From assembly GCA_030998225.1 (NCBI GenBank), contig JAPYXD010000714.1:4712001-4776000 (forward strand): 64,000 bases of DNA, written 5' to 3'. Under the pieces are notes generated by a model. That model did no database searches. It had not been told where the DNA came from and saw only the letters and a list, made by a program, of their open reading frames with translations. Of the stretch, positions 8,461 to 21,200 are shown piece after piece. Position 1 is the stretch's first letter. Every line of letters begins with the position of its first letter. This DNA is from Diplolepis rosae. Taxonomy: Eukaryota; Arthropoda; Insecta; Hymenoptera; Diplolepididae. A program made the translations under genes and the position numbers.

Positions 8461-8500
8461 AAACGTTTCGGCCACAAATGGGGGCTCTCTTCAGTGCCAG
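8461..8500 (-). other. PLE-type hammerhead-like motif on the minus strand
   Basis: Read on the minus strand, CACTGAAGAG (CTGAAGA at 8494-8488) is followed by GAGCCCCCATTTGTGGCC and then GAAACG (GAAAC at 8469-8465). The order CUGAnGA, stem-loop, GAAAC is that of a hammerhead core; such motifs are known from the terminal repeats of Penelope-like elements. The orientation agrees with the minus-strand PLE at 9588-10303, whose 3' side faces this motif. The stem is weak (CCA/TGG) and the first box has A for U, so this is probably a decayed copy. Confidence 0.4.
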
Positions 8501-8509
8501 TTAGCTTAA

Positions 8510-9220
8510 TTGTAACTTTTAAATATTTATTAACTAATACATGCAATTAAAAATTAATGTATTAATCCCTCAAGGGACATATATTATTACAAAAGAAACG
8601 AAACAACAAGATGGAGAAAATAACGTGGATCCTTGGTAAAGCACGCACAGCAAACCACACATATGCACGAGCGCCAGAAGTAAAGGACACTGAAAATAAA
8701 ACAATCAGAACATTGCAACTGGTATGGAAAAATTTATTTATTTTCTCAGAAACCACAGAGATGACAGACGGATGTAAGTCCAACACTCTGCCGCATGGCT
8801 AGAAGAAAACTGATTTGGGAAGAAGTCGTATTTAGGAAGACTAGGGTTCAGAGTTTGACGTATATGGAGAGCATTCTCCATGATAGGTCAGGATCCAACA
8901 CCAAGGGTTATGCACAGTCAAAACTTATTTTAATGTCCCCGACACTTGAGATTTCTATGTGCTCAAGCGTCCGAGAAAAGCAACCCCCAACCACGTGTTC
9001 GAAAAACTCTGTAAGGAAAGGCACTCAATACGGTCCCGCCATCGTAAGAATTATACACATTTTTGTGGATATCGAAAGTAAAATGTAACTAAAGTAGAAA
9101 TTCACCAAAAATAAATTTCCTGGTTATTCGAAACCTGTGATTCTTAATAACTGGAACCCGGTAAAATACAACATCAAGTTTATACGTACGATGTCCGAGT
9201 TTTTCGGATTATAAGACGGT
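8510..9220. other. unassigned sequence, possibly PLE-flanking DNA
   Basis: Two open stretches occur on the plus strand (8611-8802 and 8795-9088) with no recognised domains. The part from 8600 to 9060 is less AT-rich than its surroundings. Its place between a PLE-like motif and the inverted satellite suggests transposon-derived DNA, but no protein or repeat end supports this. Confidence 0.3.
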
Positions 9221-9224
9221 TGTA

Positions 9225-9540
9225 AAGTAGCAAAATATTACGCGAGCTATTCGAACTCTGTCTTGAATAGAGTAACCAATTAATACGGTAGCACTACGGA
9301 TTCAGAGACTAATAAAAAGTGGCCAAGTAATGCGCGAGTTCTTCAGACTGTGACTTTAAGTAAGGTGGCCAAGTAATGCGCAAGTACAATGGACCTCAGG
9401 ACTGATATAAATGTATATGTAGCCGCGTGATACGCGAGTTCAACGAAGTCTGACCAAAAAAAGTGGCCAAGTATTGCATGAGTTTCAACAAAATCTGACC
9501 CAGATAAAGGGGCCAGATGTGAGATCATAAAACGTGAAGG
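9225..9540 (-). repeat. degenerate satellite units in reverse orientation
   Basis: Read on the minus strand, this is the same satellite that fills 10430-64000. The core ATTACTTGGCCAC recurs (for example complement of GTGGCCAAGTAATGCGC at 9320 and 9367), along with ATATCAGTCCTGAGGTCCATTG and CACCTTACTTAAAGTCA. The block order from the PLE end is E, E, B, C, then more diverged blocks. The copies decay with distance: by 9230-9300 only fragments such as ATTACGCGAGCTATTCGAA remain recognisable. This marks the outer edge of an array in the opposite orientation. Confidence 0.85.
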
Positions 9541-9587
9541 GACAACTGAAATACATGGTGGAGTCCCAATTTCTCAGGTCACATTTT

Positions 9588-10303
9588 TTATGACCCTTTT
9601 TTAAGTATAGGGTTGTAAATCTTAGAAAGGTTTTCTATTTCAGTTCTAAGATTCACTACATCGTGCGTACCTGCAATTTGACACATTTCCAAAAGCAATC
9701 TTTTTTTGTAGTTTATTTCGTTAGCTAGGATTTTTGTTCTTTCAAAATCGAAGAAATGGTCTTCTCAATTGTATGTTTAGTTAGTGCATTTTGTGTATTA
9801 GGGTTTTATCTAATGTTTATTTTAAGTGCTTTTAACCTGTTTTTAAGAAACCGTTCAGTTTGACCTATATAGACGGCTTTGCAGTCATTCCCTTTGCAAG
9901 GAAAGCGGTAGACGATGTTGGACGATAGTTCTGTGGGAATTTTATCTTTGGTTGTCTTGAATATCATTTTTAGATTTTTTTGATTTTTTTACGCGGTGTT
10001 CAAGTTGTTGCAGTGTAGGATTCCCGATATTTTTTCTGACAGACCTTCGATATAAGGAATGCTAATGAAAGGTTTGCTTTCCTCGTTTATGTCGATATGA
10101 TTGTTGCCTAATCGTGTTTTTTGTTCAAGGGTAAGATGACTCTGGTTAATAATGTCTTGTATGAAACGAGGTGGGAGTCATTATCCTCTAGTGTATCTGT
10201 AATTAATTTAAGGTTGTTTTTTTTAAATTTCTTGTCTGAAAGTAAAATTGCTCTGTCGACCAAGTTGTTAATTACACTTTTTTTATATATAACAATGCAG
10301 TGA
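9588..10303 (-). pseudogene. Penelope-like element: end of RT, linker and GIY-YIG endonuclease, broken
   Basis: On the minus strand, from 10303 down, the translation gives VINNLVDRAILLSDKKF, which is like the RT thumb of PLEs. Next come IPYIEGLSEKISGIL (linker) and NIVYRFPC (9919-9896), GNDC, and VYIGQT (9874-9857). These are the GIY and YIG halves with the Cys pair usual between them in PLEs. DFERTKILANE, KKRLLLEM and LSKIYNPILKKGS with stop at 9590-9588 finish the protein. Stops and frameshifts interrupt it (for example after EQKS and in the linker). PLEs retrotranspose using this RT and a GIY-YIG nuclease. The copy is 5'-truncated and inactive. Confidence 0.85.
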
Positions 10304-10430
10304 ATCTTAGAACTGACATAGAAAAACTTTCTAAGACTTACAACCCCATACTTAAAAAAGGGTCATAAAAAATGTGACCTGAGAAATTGGGACGCCACCA
10401 TGTATGTCAGTCGTCCGTTCACCTTTTAAG
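10304..10430 (+). pseudogene. second PLE 3' end, opposite orientation
   Basis: The plus strand begins with VNLRTDIEKLSKTYNPILKK and a stop TAA at 10366-10368. This is the same C-terminus as in the minus-strand copy, with a few substitutions. The tail GTGACCTGAGAAATTGGGAC follows and then the satellite starts within about 60 bp. Only ~21 codons of the element remain. It joins the left copy head to head at about 10303/10304, without visible extra bases. Confidence 0.85.
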
Positions 10431-11250
10431 ATCTCACAATTGGCCACTTTATCTGGGTCAGATTTTGTTGAAACTCGCGCATTACTTGGCCTGTTTTTTA
10501 GTTCATACCTCGTTGAATTCGCGTATCACGCGGCTAGTTTTGTTACTGTATCAGTCCTGACGTCTATTTATCTCGCACATTACTAGGCCACTTTAGTTAA
10601 AGCCAGAGTCCGAAGTGCTCGCGCATTAATTGGCCGCTATATCCATATCAGAGTCCGAGGAGCCTACGTATTAATTATTATTTTTAGCAATTCTATAAAA
10701 GTCTCATACTCATAGGAATTCGCGCATTACTTGGCCACCGTTTTCAGGTCAGAATTCATTGAACTCTAGGATCACGCGGACACTTATGTATTTATATCAG
10801 TCCTGAGGTCCATTGAACTCGCGCATTACTTGGCCTCCTTCTATAGGTCAGGCTTTGTTGAACTCGCGTATTGCGCAGCTAGTTTTGTTACTATATCAGT
10901 CCTGACGTCCATTCAACTCGCGTACTACTTGGCCACCTTACTTAAAGTCAGAGTCCGGAAATCGCGCGTATTACTTGGCCACTTTATGAAAATTCTTATA
11001 CTCCTAAGAATTCGCGCATTACTTGGCCACTATTTTTAGGACAGAATTCATTGAACTCTAGTATCACGCGGACAGTTATGTATTTATATCAGTCCTGACG
11101 TCCATTGAACTCGCGCATTACTCGGCCACTTTACTTAAAGACAGAGTCCATTGAACTCGCACATTACTTGGCCACCTTATGTAGGTCACGCATTGTCGAA
11201 CTCGCGTATTACGCGGCTAGTTTTGTTACTATATCAGTCTTGACGTCCAT
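10431..11250 (+). repeat. diverged edge units of the satellite array
   Basis: The first units next to the PLE are the most diverged: between 10570 and 10760 blocks read ATTAATTGGCCGCTATATCC and TACGTATTAATTATTATTTT. From about 10770 the units match the main array well. Decay at the edge with homogeneity inside is the pattern expected from unequal exchange in a satellite. Confidence 0.75.
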
Positions 11251-14200
11251 TGAACACGCACATTACTTGGCCACCTTACTTAAAGTCAAAATCCGGAAAT
11301 CTCGCGTATTACTTGGCAACTTTATAAAAATTCTTATACTCCTAAGAATTCGCGCATTACTTGGCCTCCTTCTTTAGGTCAGCCGTTGTTGAACTCGCGT
11401 ATTGCGCGGCTAGTTTTGTTACGATATCAGTCTTGACGTCCATTGAACTCGCACATTACTTGGCCACCTTACTTAAAGTCAGAGTCCGGAATTCGAGCGT
11501 ATTACTTGGCCACTTTATAAAAATTCTTATACTTCGAAGAATTCGCGCATTACTTGGCCACTCTTTTCAGGCCAGAATTTATTGAACTCACGTGTCCCGC
11601 GGCCACTTATGTATTTATGTCAGTCCTGAGGTCCATTGAGCTCGCGCATTACTCGGCCACCTTACTTAAAGTCAGAATCCGGAAATCTCGCGTATTACTT
11701 GGCAACTTTATAAAAATTCTTATACTCCTAAGAATTCGCGCATTACTTGGCCTCCTTCTTTAGGTCAGGCGTTGTTGAACTCGCGTATTGCGCGGCTAGT
11801 TTTGTTACTATATCAGTCCTGAGGTCCATTGAGCTCGCGCATTACTCGGACACCTTATTTAAAGTCAGAGTCCGGAAATCTCGCGTATTACTTGGCAACT
11901 TTATAAAAATTCTTATACTCCTAAGAATTCGCGCATTACTTGGCCACTCTTTTCAGGACAAAATTCATTAACTCACGTGTCCCGCGGACACTTATGTATT
12001 TATGTCAGTCCTGAGGTCCATTTAACTCGCACATTACTTGGCCACCTTACTTAAAGTCAGAGTCCGGAAATTTCGCGTATTACTTGGCAACTTTATAAGA
12101 ATTCTCATACTCCTAAGAATTCGCGCATTACTTGGCCACACTTTTCCGGACAGCATTCGTTGAACTCTAGTATCACGCGGACACTTCTGTATTTATATAA
12201 GTCCTGAGGTCCATTGAACTCGCACATTACTTGGCCACCTTATTTAGGTCAGGCTTTGTCGAACTCGCGTATCACGCGGCTAGTTTTGTTACTATATCAG
12301 TCCTGACGTCCATTGAACTCGCACATTACTTGGCCACCTTACTTAAAGTCAGAGTCCGGAAATCTCGCGTATTACTTGGCCACTTTATGAAAATTCTTAT
12401 ACTCCTAAGAATTCGCGCATTACTTGGCCACTCTTTTCAGGACAAAATTCATTGAACTCACGTGTCCCGCGGCCAGTTATGTATTTATGTCAGTCCTGAG
12501 GTCCATTTAACTCGCACATTACTTGGCCACATTACTTAAAGTCAGAATCCGGAAATCTCGCGTATTACTTGGCAACTTTATAAGAATTCTTATACTCCTA
12601 AGAATTCGCGCATTACTTGGCCACTCTTTTCCGGACAGCATTCATTGAACTCTAGTATCACGCGGACACTTATGTATTTATATCAGTCATGAGGTTCATT
12701 GAACTCGCACATTACTTCGCCACCTTATTTAGGTCAGGCTTTGTCGAACTCGCGTATTGCGCGGCTAGTTTTGTTACGATATCAGTCCTGAGGTCCATTG
12801 AACTCGCACATTACTTGGCCACCTTACTTAAAGTCAGAGTCCGGAAATCTCGCGTATTACTTGGCAATTTTATAAAAATTCTTATACTCCTAAGAATTCG
12901 CGCATTACTTGGTTACCTTATTTAGGTCAGGCTTCGTCGAACTCTCGTATTACGAACCTATTTTTGTATTTATATCAGATCTGAAGTGAATTGAACTCGC
13001 GCATTACTTGGCCACTCTTTTCCGGACAGCATTCATTGAACTCTAGTATCACGCGGACACTTATGTATTTATATCAGTCCTGATGTCCATTGAACTCGCG
13101 CATTACTTGGCCACTCTTTTCAGGCCAGAATTAATTAACTCACGTGTCCCGCGGACACTTATGTATTTATGTCAGTCCTGAGGTCCATTGAGCTCTAACA
13201 TTACTCTGCCACCTTACTTACAGTAGGAATCCGGAAATCTCGCGTATTACTTGGCAACATTATAAAAATTCTTATACTCCTAAGAATTCGCGCATTACTT
13301 GGCCACTCTTTTCCGGACAGCATTCATTGAACTCTAGTATCACGCGGACACTTATGTATTTATATCAGTCCTGAGGTCCATTGAACTCGCACATTACTTG
13401 GCCTCCTTCCTTAGGTCAGGCGTTGATGAACTCGCGTATTGCGCGGCTAGTTTTGTTACTATATCAGTCCTGACGTCCACTGAACTCGCACATTACTTGG
13501 CCATCTTACTTAGAGTCAGAGTCCGGAATTCGCTCGTATTACTTGGCCACTTTATAAAAAGTCTTATACTCCTAAGAATCTGCGCATCACTTGGCCACTC
13601 TTTTCAGGCCAGAATTCATTGAACTCACGTGTCCCGCGGCCACTTATGTATTTATGTCCGTCCTGAGGTCCATTGAGCTCGCGCATTACTCGGCCACCTT
13701 ACTTAAAGTCAGAGTCCGCAAACCTCCCATATTGCTTGGCCACTTTATAAGAATTCTTATACTCCTAAGAATTCGCGCATTACTGTTCCACTCTTTTTAG
13801 GACAGAATTCATTGAACTCGTGTATCACGCGGCCACTTATGTATTTATGTCAGTCCTGAGGTCAATTAAACTCGCGCATTACTTGGCCACTCTTTTCAGG
13901 CCAGAATTAATTAACTCACGTGTCCCGCGGACACTTATGTATTTATGTCAGTCCTGAGGTCCATTGAGCTCGCGCATTACTCGGCCACCTTACTTAAAGT
14001 CAGAATCCGGAAATCTCGCGTATTACTTGGCAACTTTATAAAAATTCTTATACTCCTAAGAATTCGCGCATTACTTGGCCACTCTTTTCCGGACAGCATT
14101 CATTGAACTCTAGTATCACGCGGACACTTATGTATTTATATCAGTCCTGAGGTCCATTGAACTCGCGCATTACTCGGCCACCTTACTTAAAGTCAGAATC

Positions 14201-17200
14201 CGCAAAGCTCCCGTATTACTTGGCAACTTTATAAGAATTCTTATACTCCTAAGAATTCGCGCATTACTGTTCCACTCTTTTCCGGACAGCATTCATTGAA
14301 CTCTAGTATCACGCGGACAGTTATGTATTTATATCAGTCCTGATGTCCATTGAACTCGCGCATTACTTGGCCACTCTTTTCAGGCCAGAATTAATTAACT
14401 CACGTGTCCCGCGGACACTTATGTATTTATGTCAGTCCTGAGGTCCATTGAGCTCTAACATTACTCTGCCACCTTACTTACAGTAGGAATCCGGAAATCT
14501 CGCGTATTACTTGGCAACATAATAAAAATTCTTATACTCCTAAGAATTCGCGCATTACTTGGCCACTCTTTTCCGGACAGCATTCATTGAACTCTAGTAT
14601 CACGCGGACACTTATGTATTTATATCAGTCCTGAGGTCCATTGAACTCGCACATTACTTGGCCTCCTTCTTTAGGTCAGGCGTTGATGAACTCGCGTATT
14701 GCGCGGCTAGTTTTGTTACTATATCAGTCCTGACGTCCACTGAACTCGCACATTACTTGGCCATCTTACTTAGAGTCAGAGTCCGGAATTCGCTCGTATT
14801 ACTTGGCCACTTTATAAAAAGTCTTATACTCCTAAGAATCTGCGCATCACTTGGCCACTCTTTTCAGGCCAGAATTCATTGAACTCACGTGTCCCGAGGC
14901 CACTTATGTATTTATATCAGTCCTGAGGTCCATTGAACACGCACATTACTTGGCCACCTTACTTAAAGTCAGAATCCGGAAATCTCGCGTATTACTTGGC
15001 AACTTTATAAAAATTCTTATACTCCTAAGAATTCGCGCATTACTTGGCCTCCTTCTTTAGGTCAGCCGTTGTTGAACTCGCGTATTGCGCGGCTAGTTTT
15101 GTTACTATATCAGTCTTGACGTCCATTGAACTCGCACATTACTTGGCCACCTTACTTAAAGTCAGAGTCCGGAATTCGAGCGTATTACTTGGCCACTTTA
15201 TAAAAATTCTTATACTTCGAAGAATTCGCGCATTACTTGGCCACTCTTTTCAGGCCAGAATTTATTGAACTCACGTGTCCCGCGGCCACTTATGTATTTA
15301 TGTCAGTCCTGAGGTCCATTGAGCTCGCGCATTACTCGGCCACCTTACTTAAAGTCAGAATCCGGAAATCTCGCGTATTACTTGGCAACTTTATAAAAAT
15401 TATTATACTCCTAAGAATTCGCGCATTACTTGGCCTCCTTCTTTAGGTCAGGCGTTGTTGAACTCGCGTATTGCGCGGCTAGTTTTGTTACTATATCAGT
15501 CCTGAGGTCCATTGAGCTCGCGCATTACTCGGACACCTTACTTAAGTTAGGAATCCGGAAATCTCCCGTAGTACTTGGCAACTTTATAAAAATTCTTATA
15601 CTCCTAAGAATTCGCGCATTACTTGGCCACTCTTTTCCGGACAGCATTCATTGAACTCTAGTATCACGCGGACACTTATGTATTTATATCAGTCCTGAGG
15701 TCCATTGAACTCGCACATTACTTGGCCACCTTATTTAGGTCAGGCTTTGTCGAACTCGCGTATTACGCGGCTAGTTTTGTTACTATATCAGTCCTGACGT
15801 CCATTGAACTCGCACATTACTTGGCCACCTTACTTAAAGTCAGAGTCCGGAAATCGCGCGTATTACTTGGCCACTTTATGAAAATTCTTGTACTCCTAAG
15901 AATTCGCGCATTACTTGGCCTCCTTCTTTAGGTCAGGCGTTGTTGAACTCGCGTATTGCGCGGCTAGTTTTGTTACTATATCAGACCTGACGTCCATTGA
16001 ACTCGCACATTACTTGGCCACCTTACTTAAAGTCAGAGTCCGGAAATCGCGCGTATTACTTGGCTACTTTATGAAAATTCTTATACTTCGAAGAATTCGC
16101 GCATTACTTGGCCACCTTATTTAGGTCAGGCTTCGTCGAACTCTCGTATTACGAACCTATTTTTGTATTTATATCAGATCTGAAGTGAATTGAACTCGCG
16201 CATTACTTGGCCACTTTACTTCAAGCCAGAGTCCGGAAATCTCCCATATTGCTTTGCCACTTTATGAAAATTCTTATACTCCTAAGAATTCGCGCATTAC
16301 TTGGCCACTCTTTTCCGGACAGCATTCGTTGAACTCTAGTATCACGTGGACACTTATGTATTTATATCAGTCCTGAGGTCCATTGAACACGCACATTACT
16401 TGGCCACCTTACTTAAAGTCAGAGTCCGGAATTCGCGGGTATTACTTGAGCACTTTATAAAAATTCTTATACTTCGAAGAATTCGCGCATTACTTGGCCA
16501 CTCTTTTCAGGACAAAAATTCATTGGACTCACGTGTCCCGCGGCCACTTATGTATTTATGTCAGTCCTGAGGTCCATTGAGCTCGCGCATTACTCGGCCA
16601 CCTTACTTAAAGTCAGAATCCGGAAATCTCGCGTATTACTTGGCAACTTTATAAAAATTCTTATACTCCTAAGAATTCGCGCATTACTTGGCCTCCTTCT
16701 TTAGGTCAGGCGTTGTTGAACTCGCGTATTGCGCGGCTAGTTTTGTTACTATATCAGACCTGACGTCCATTGAACTCGCACATTACTTGGCCACCTTACT
16801 TAAAGTCAGAGTCCGGAAATCGCGCGTATTACTTGGCCACTTTATGAAAATTCTTGTACTCCTAAGAATTCGCGCATTACTTGGCCACCTTATTTAGGTC
16901 AGGCTTCGTCGAACTCTCGTATTACGAACCTATTTTTGTATTTATATCAGATCTGAAGTGAATTGAACTCGCGCATTACTTGGCCACTTTACTTCAAGCC
17001 AGAGTCCGGAAATCTCCCATATTGCTTTGCCACTTTATGAGAATTCTTATACTCCTAAGAACTCGCGCATTACTTGGCCACTCTTTTCCGGACAGCATTC
17101 ATTGAACTCTAGTATCACGCGGACACTTATGTATTTATATCAGTCCTGATGTCCATTGAACTCGCGCATTACTTGGCCTCCGTACTTAAAGTCAGAGTCC

Positions 17201-18130
17201 GCAATCCTCCCATATTGCTTGGCCACTTTATAAGAATTCTTATACTTCTAAGAATTTGCGCATTATTTGGCCACCTTATTTAGGTCAGGCTTCGTTGAAC
17301 TTTCGTATTACGCGCTATTTCTGTATATATATATCAGTCCTGAGGTCCATTGAACTCGCGCATTACTTGGCTACTTTACTTAAAGTCAAAGTCCGGAAAC
17401 CTCCCATATTGCTTGGCCACTTTATAAGAATTCTTATACTCCTAAGAATTCGCGCATTACTGCTCCACTCTATTTAGGACAGAATTCATTGAACTCGTGT
17501 ATCACGCGGCCACTTATGTATTTATGTCAGTCCTGAGGTCCATTAAACTCGCGCATTACTTGGATACTTTACTTAAAGTCAGAGACCGGAATTCGCGCGT
17601 ATTACTTGGCCACTTTATGAAAATTCTTATACTCCTAAGAATTCGCGCATTACTTGGCCACTCTTTTCCGGACAGCATTCGTTGAACTCTAGTATCACGT
17701 GGACACTTATGTATTTATATCAGTCCTGAGGTCCATTGAACACGCACATTACTTGGCCTCCTTCTTTAGGTCAGGCGTTGTTGAACTCGCGTATTGCGCG
17801 GCTAGTTTTGTTACTATATCAGTCCTGAGGTCCATTGAACTCGCACATTAGATGGCCACTTTACTTAAAGTCAGAGTCCGGAAATCTACCATATTGCTTG
17901 GCCACTTTATGAAAATTCTTATACTACTAAGAATTCGCTCATTACTTGGTCACTCTTTTCAGGACAGAATTCATTGAACACGAATATCACGCGGATACTT
18001 ATGTATTTATATCAGACCTGAGGTCCATTCAACTCGCACATTACTTGGCCGCCTTACTTAAAGTCAGAATCCGGAAATCTCCCATATTGCTTGGCCACTT
18101 TATGAAAATTCTTATACTACTAAGAATTCG
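11250..18130 (+). repeat. left copy of a ~6.97-kb tandem duplication within the satellite
   Basis: The order of variant units from 11250 to about 13880 recurs 6971-6972 bp to the right, and from about 14280 to 18130 it recurs 6780-6781 bp to the right. The offset change of ~192 bp is one net unit. Markers include the TCAGCCGTTGTTGAAC variant at 11379 (again at 18350) and the CGTATTACGAACCTATTTTTG variants. The adjacent right copy makes this a tandem segmental duplication. Confidence 0.8.
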
Positions 18131-18220
18131 CTCATTACTTGGCCACTCTTTTCCGGACAGCATTCGTTGAACTCTAGTATCACGTGGACACTTATGTATT
18201 TATATCAGTCCTGAGGTCCA

Positions 18221-21200
18221 TTGAACACGCACATTACTTGGCCACCTTACTTAAAGTCAGAATCCGGAAATCTCGCGTATTACTTGGCAACTTTATAAAA
18301 ATTCTTATACTCCTAAGAATTCGCGCATTACTTGGCCTCCTTCTTTAGGTCAGCCGTTGTTGAACTCGCGTATTGCGCGGCTAGTTTTGTTACGATATCA
18401 GTCTTGACGTCCATTGAACTCGCACATTACTTGGCCACCTTACTTAAAGTCAGAGTCCGGAATTCGAGCGTATTACTTGGCCACTTTATAAAAATTCTTA
18501 TACTTCGAAGAATTCGCGCATTACTTGGCCACTCTTTTCAGGCCAGAATTTATTGAACTCACGTGTCCCGCGGCCACTTATGTATTTATATCAGTCCTGA
18601 GGTCCATTGAGCTCGCGCATTACTCGGCCACCTTACTTAAAGTCAGAATCCGGAAATCTCGCGTATTACTTGGCAACTTTATAAAAATTCTTATACTCCT
18701 AAGAATTCGCGCATTACTTGGCCTCCTTCTTTAGGTCAGGCGTTGTTGAACTCGCGTATTGCGCGGCTAGTTTTGTTACTATATCAGTCCTGAGGTCCAT
18801 TGAGCTCGCGCATTACTCGGCCACAGTACTTAAAGTCAGAGTCCGGAAATCTCGCGTATTACATGGCAACTTTATAAAAATTCTTATACTTCTCAGAATT
18901 CGAGCATTACTTGGAAACTCTTTTCAGGACAAAATTCATTGAACTCACGTGTCCCGCGGCCACTTATATATTTATGTCAGTCCTGACGTCCATTTAACTC
19001 GCACATTACTTGGCCACCTTACTTAAAGTCAGAGTCCGGAAATTTCGCGTATTACTTGGCCACTTTATGAAAATTCTTGTACTCCTAAGAATTCGCGCAT
19101 TACTTGGCCACTCTTTTCCGGACAGCATTCGTTGAACTCTAGTATCACGCGGACACTTATGTATTTATATCATTCCTGAGGTCCATTGAACTCGCACATT
19201 ACTTGGCCACCTTATTTAGGTCAGGCTTTGTCGAACTCGCGTATCACGCGGCTAGTTTTGTTACTATATCAGTCCTGACGTCCATTGAACTCGCACATTA
19301 CTTGGCCACCTTACTTAAAGTCAGAGTCCGGAAATCTCGCGTATTACATGGCAACTTTATAAAAATTCTTATACTCCTAAGAATTCGCGCATTACTTGGC
19401 CACTCTTTTCAGGACAAAATTCATTGAACTCACGTGTCCCGCGGCCACTTATGTATTTATATCAGTCCTGAGGTCCATTGAACTCGCGCATTACTTGGCC
19501 ACCTTACTTAAAGTCAGAGTCCGGAAATCTCGCGTATTACTTGGCCACTTTATAAAAATTCTTATACTCCTAAGAATTCGCGCATTACTTGGCCACTCTT
19601 TTCCGGACAGCATTCATTGAACTCTAGTATCACGCGGACACTTATGTATTTATATAAGTCATGAGGTTCATTGAACTCGCACATTACTTCGCCACCTTAT
19701 TTAGGTCAGGCTTTGTCGAACTCGCGTATTGCGCGGTTAGTTTTGTTACTATATCAGTCCTGAGGTCAATTGAACTCGTCCATTATTTGGCAACCTTACT
19801 TATTGTCAGAGTCCGGAAATCTCGCGTATTACTTGGCAACTTTATAAAAATTCTTATACTCCTAAGAATTCGCGCATTACTTGGCTACGTTATTTAGGTC
19901 AGGCTTCGTTCAACTCGCGTATTACGAACCTATTTTTGTATTTATATCAGATCTGAAGTGAATTGAACTCGCGCATTACTTGGCCACTCTTTTCCGGACA
20001 GCATTCATTGAACTCTAGTATCACGCGGACACTTATGTATTTATATCAGTCCTGATGTCCATTGAACTCGCGCATTACTTGGCCACTCTTTTCAGGCCAG
20101 AATTAATTAACTCACGTGTCCCGCGGACACTTATGTATTTATGTCAGTCCTGAGGTCCATTGAGCTCTAACATTACTCTGCCACCTTACTTACAGTAGGA
20201 ATCCGGAAATCTCGCGTATTACTTGGCAACATTATAAAAATTCTTATACTCCTAAGAATTCGCGCATTACTTGGCCACTCTTTTCCGGACAGCATTCATT
20301 GAACTCTAGTATCACGCGGACACTTATGTATTTATATCAGTCCTGAGGTCCATTGAACTCGCACATTACTTGGCCTCCTTCTTTAGGTCAGGCGTTGATG
20401 AACTCGCGTATTGCGCGGCTAGTTTTGTTACTATATCAGTCCTGACGTCCACTGAACTCGCACATTACTTGGCCATCTTACTTAGAGTCAGAGTCCGGAA
20501 TACGCTCGTATTACTTGGCCACTTTATAAAAAGTCTTATACTCCTAAGAATCTGCGCATCACTTGGCCACTCTTTTCAGGCCAGAATTCATTGAACTCAC
20601 GTGTCCCGCGGCCACTTATGTATTTATGTCAGTCCTGAGGTCCATTGAGCTCGTGCATTACTCGGCCACCTTACTTAAAGTCAGAGTCCGCAAACCTCCC
20701 ATATTACTTGGCCACTTTATAAGAATTCTTATACTCCTAAGAATTCGCGCATTACTGTTCCACTCTTTTTAGGACAGAATTCATTGAACTCGTGTATCAC
20801 GCGGCAACTTATGTATTTATGTCAGTCCTGAGGTCAATTAAACTCGCGCATTACTTGGCTACTTTACTTAAAGTCAGAGTCCGGAATTAGCGCGTATTAC
20901 TTGGCAACTTTATAAAAATTCTTATACTCCTAAGAATTCGCGCATTACTTGGTCACCTTATTTAGGTCAGGCTTCGTCGAACTCTCGTATTACGAACCTA
21001 TTTTTGTATTTATATCAGATCTGAAGTGAATTGAACTCGCGCATTACTTGGCCACTCTTTTCCGGACAGCATTCATTGAACTCTAGTATCACGCGGACAC
21101 TTATGTATTTATATCAGTCCTGATGTCCATTGAACTCGCGCATTACTTGGCCACTCTTTTCAGGCCAGAATTAATTAACTCACGTGTCCCGCGGACACTT

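Larger units (their letters stand above)
9300..10700. repeat. large inverted repeat: satellite + PLE end / PLE end + satellite
   Basis: The left arm (about 9300-9658) and right arm (10304 to about 10650) are reverse complements through the PLE C-terminus, its short 3' tail and at least four satellite blocks in the same order (E, E, B-type, C). The PLE-tail part is the best conserved (few mismatches from 9540 to 9658 against 10304-10420). The spacer 9659-10303 is unique and consists of more PLE sequence from the left copy. Both arms leave the PLE at the same satellite phase. Confidence 0.85.

Noticed and set aside
10121..10303. Plus-strand open frame of 60 codons
   Set aside because: It is the shadow of the minus-strand PLE reverse-transcriptase remnant.
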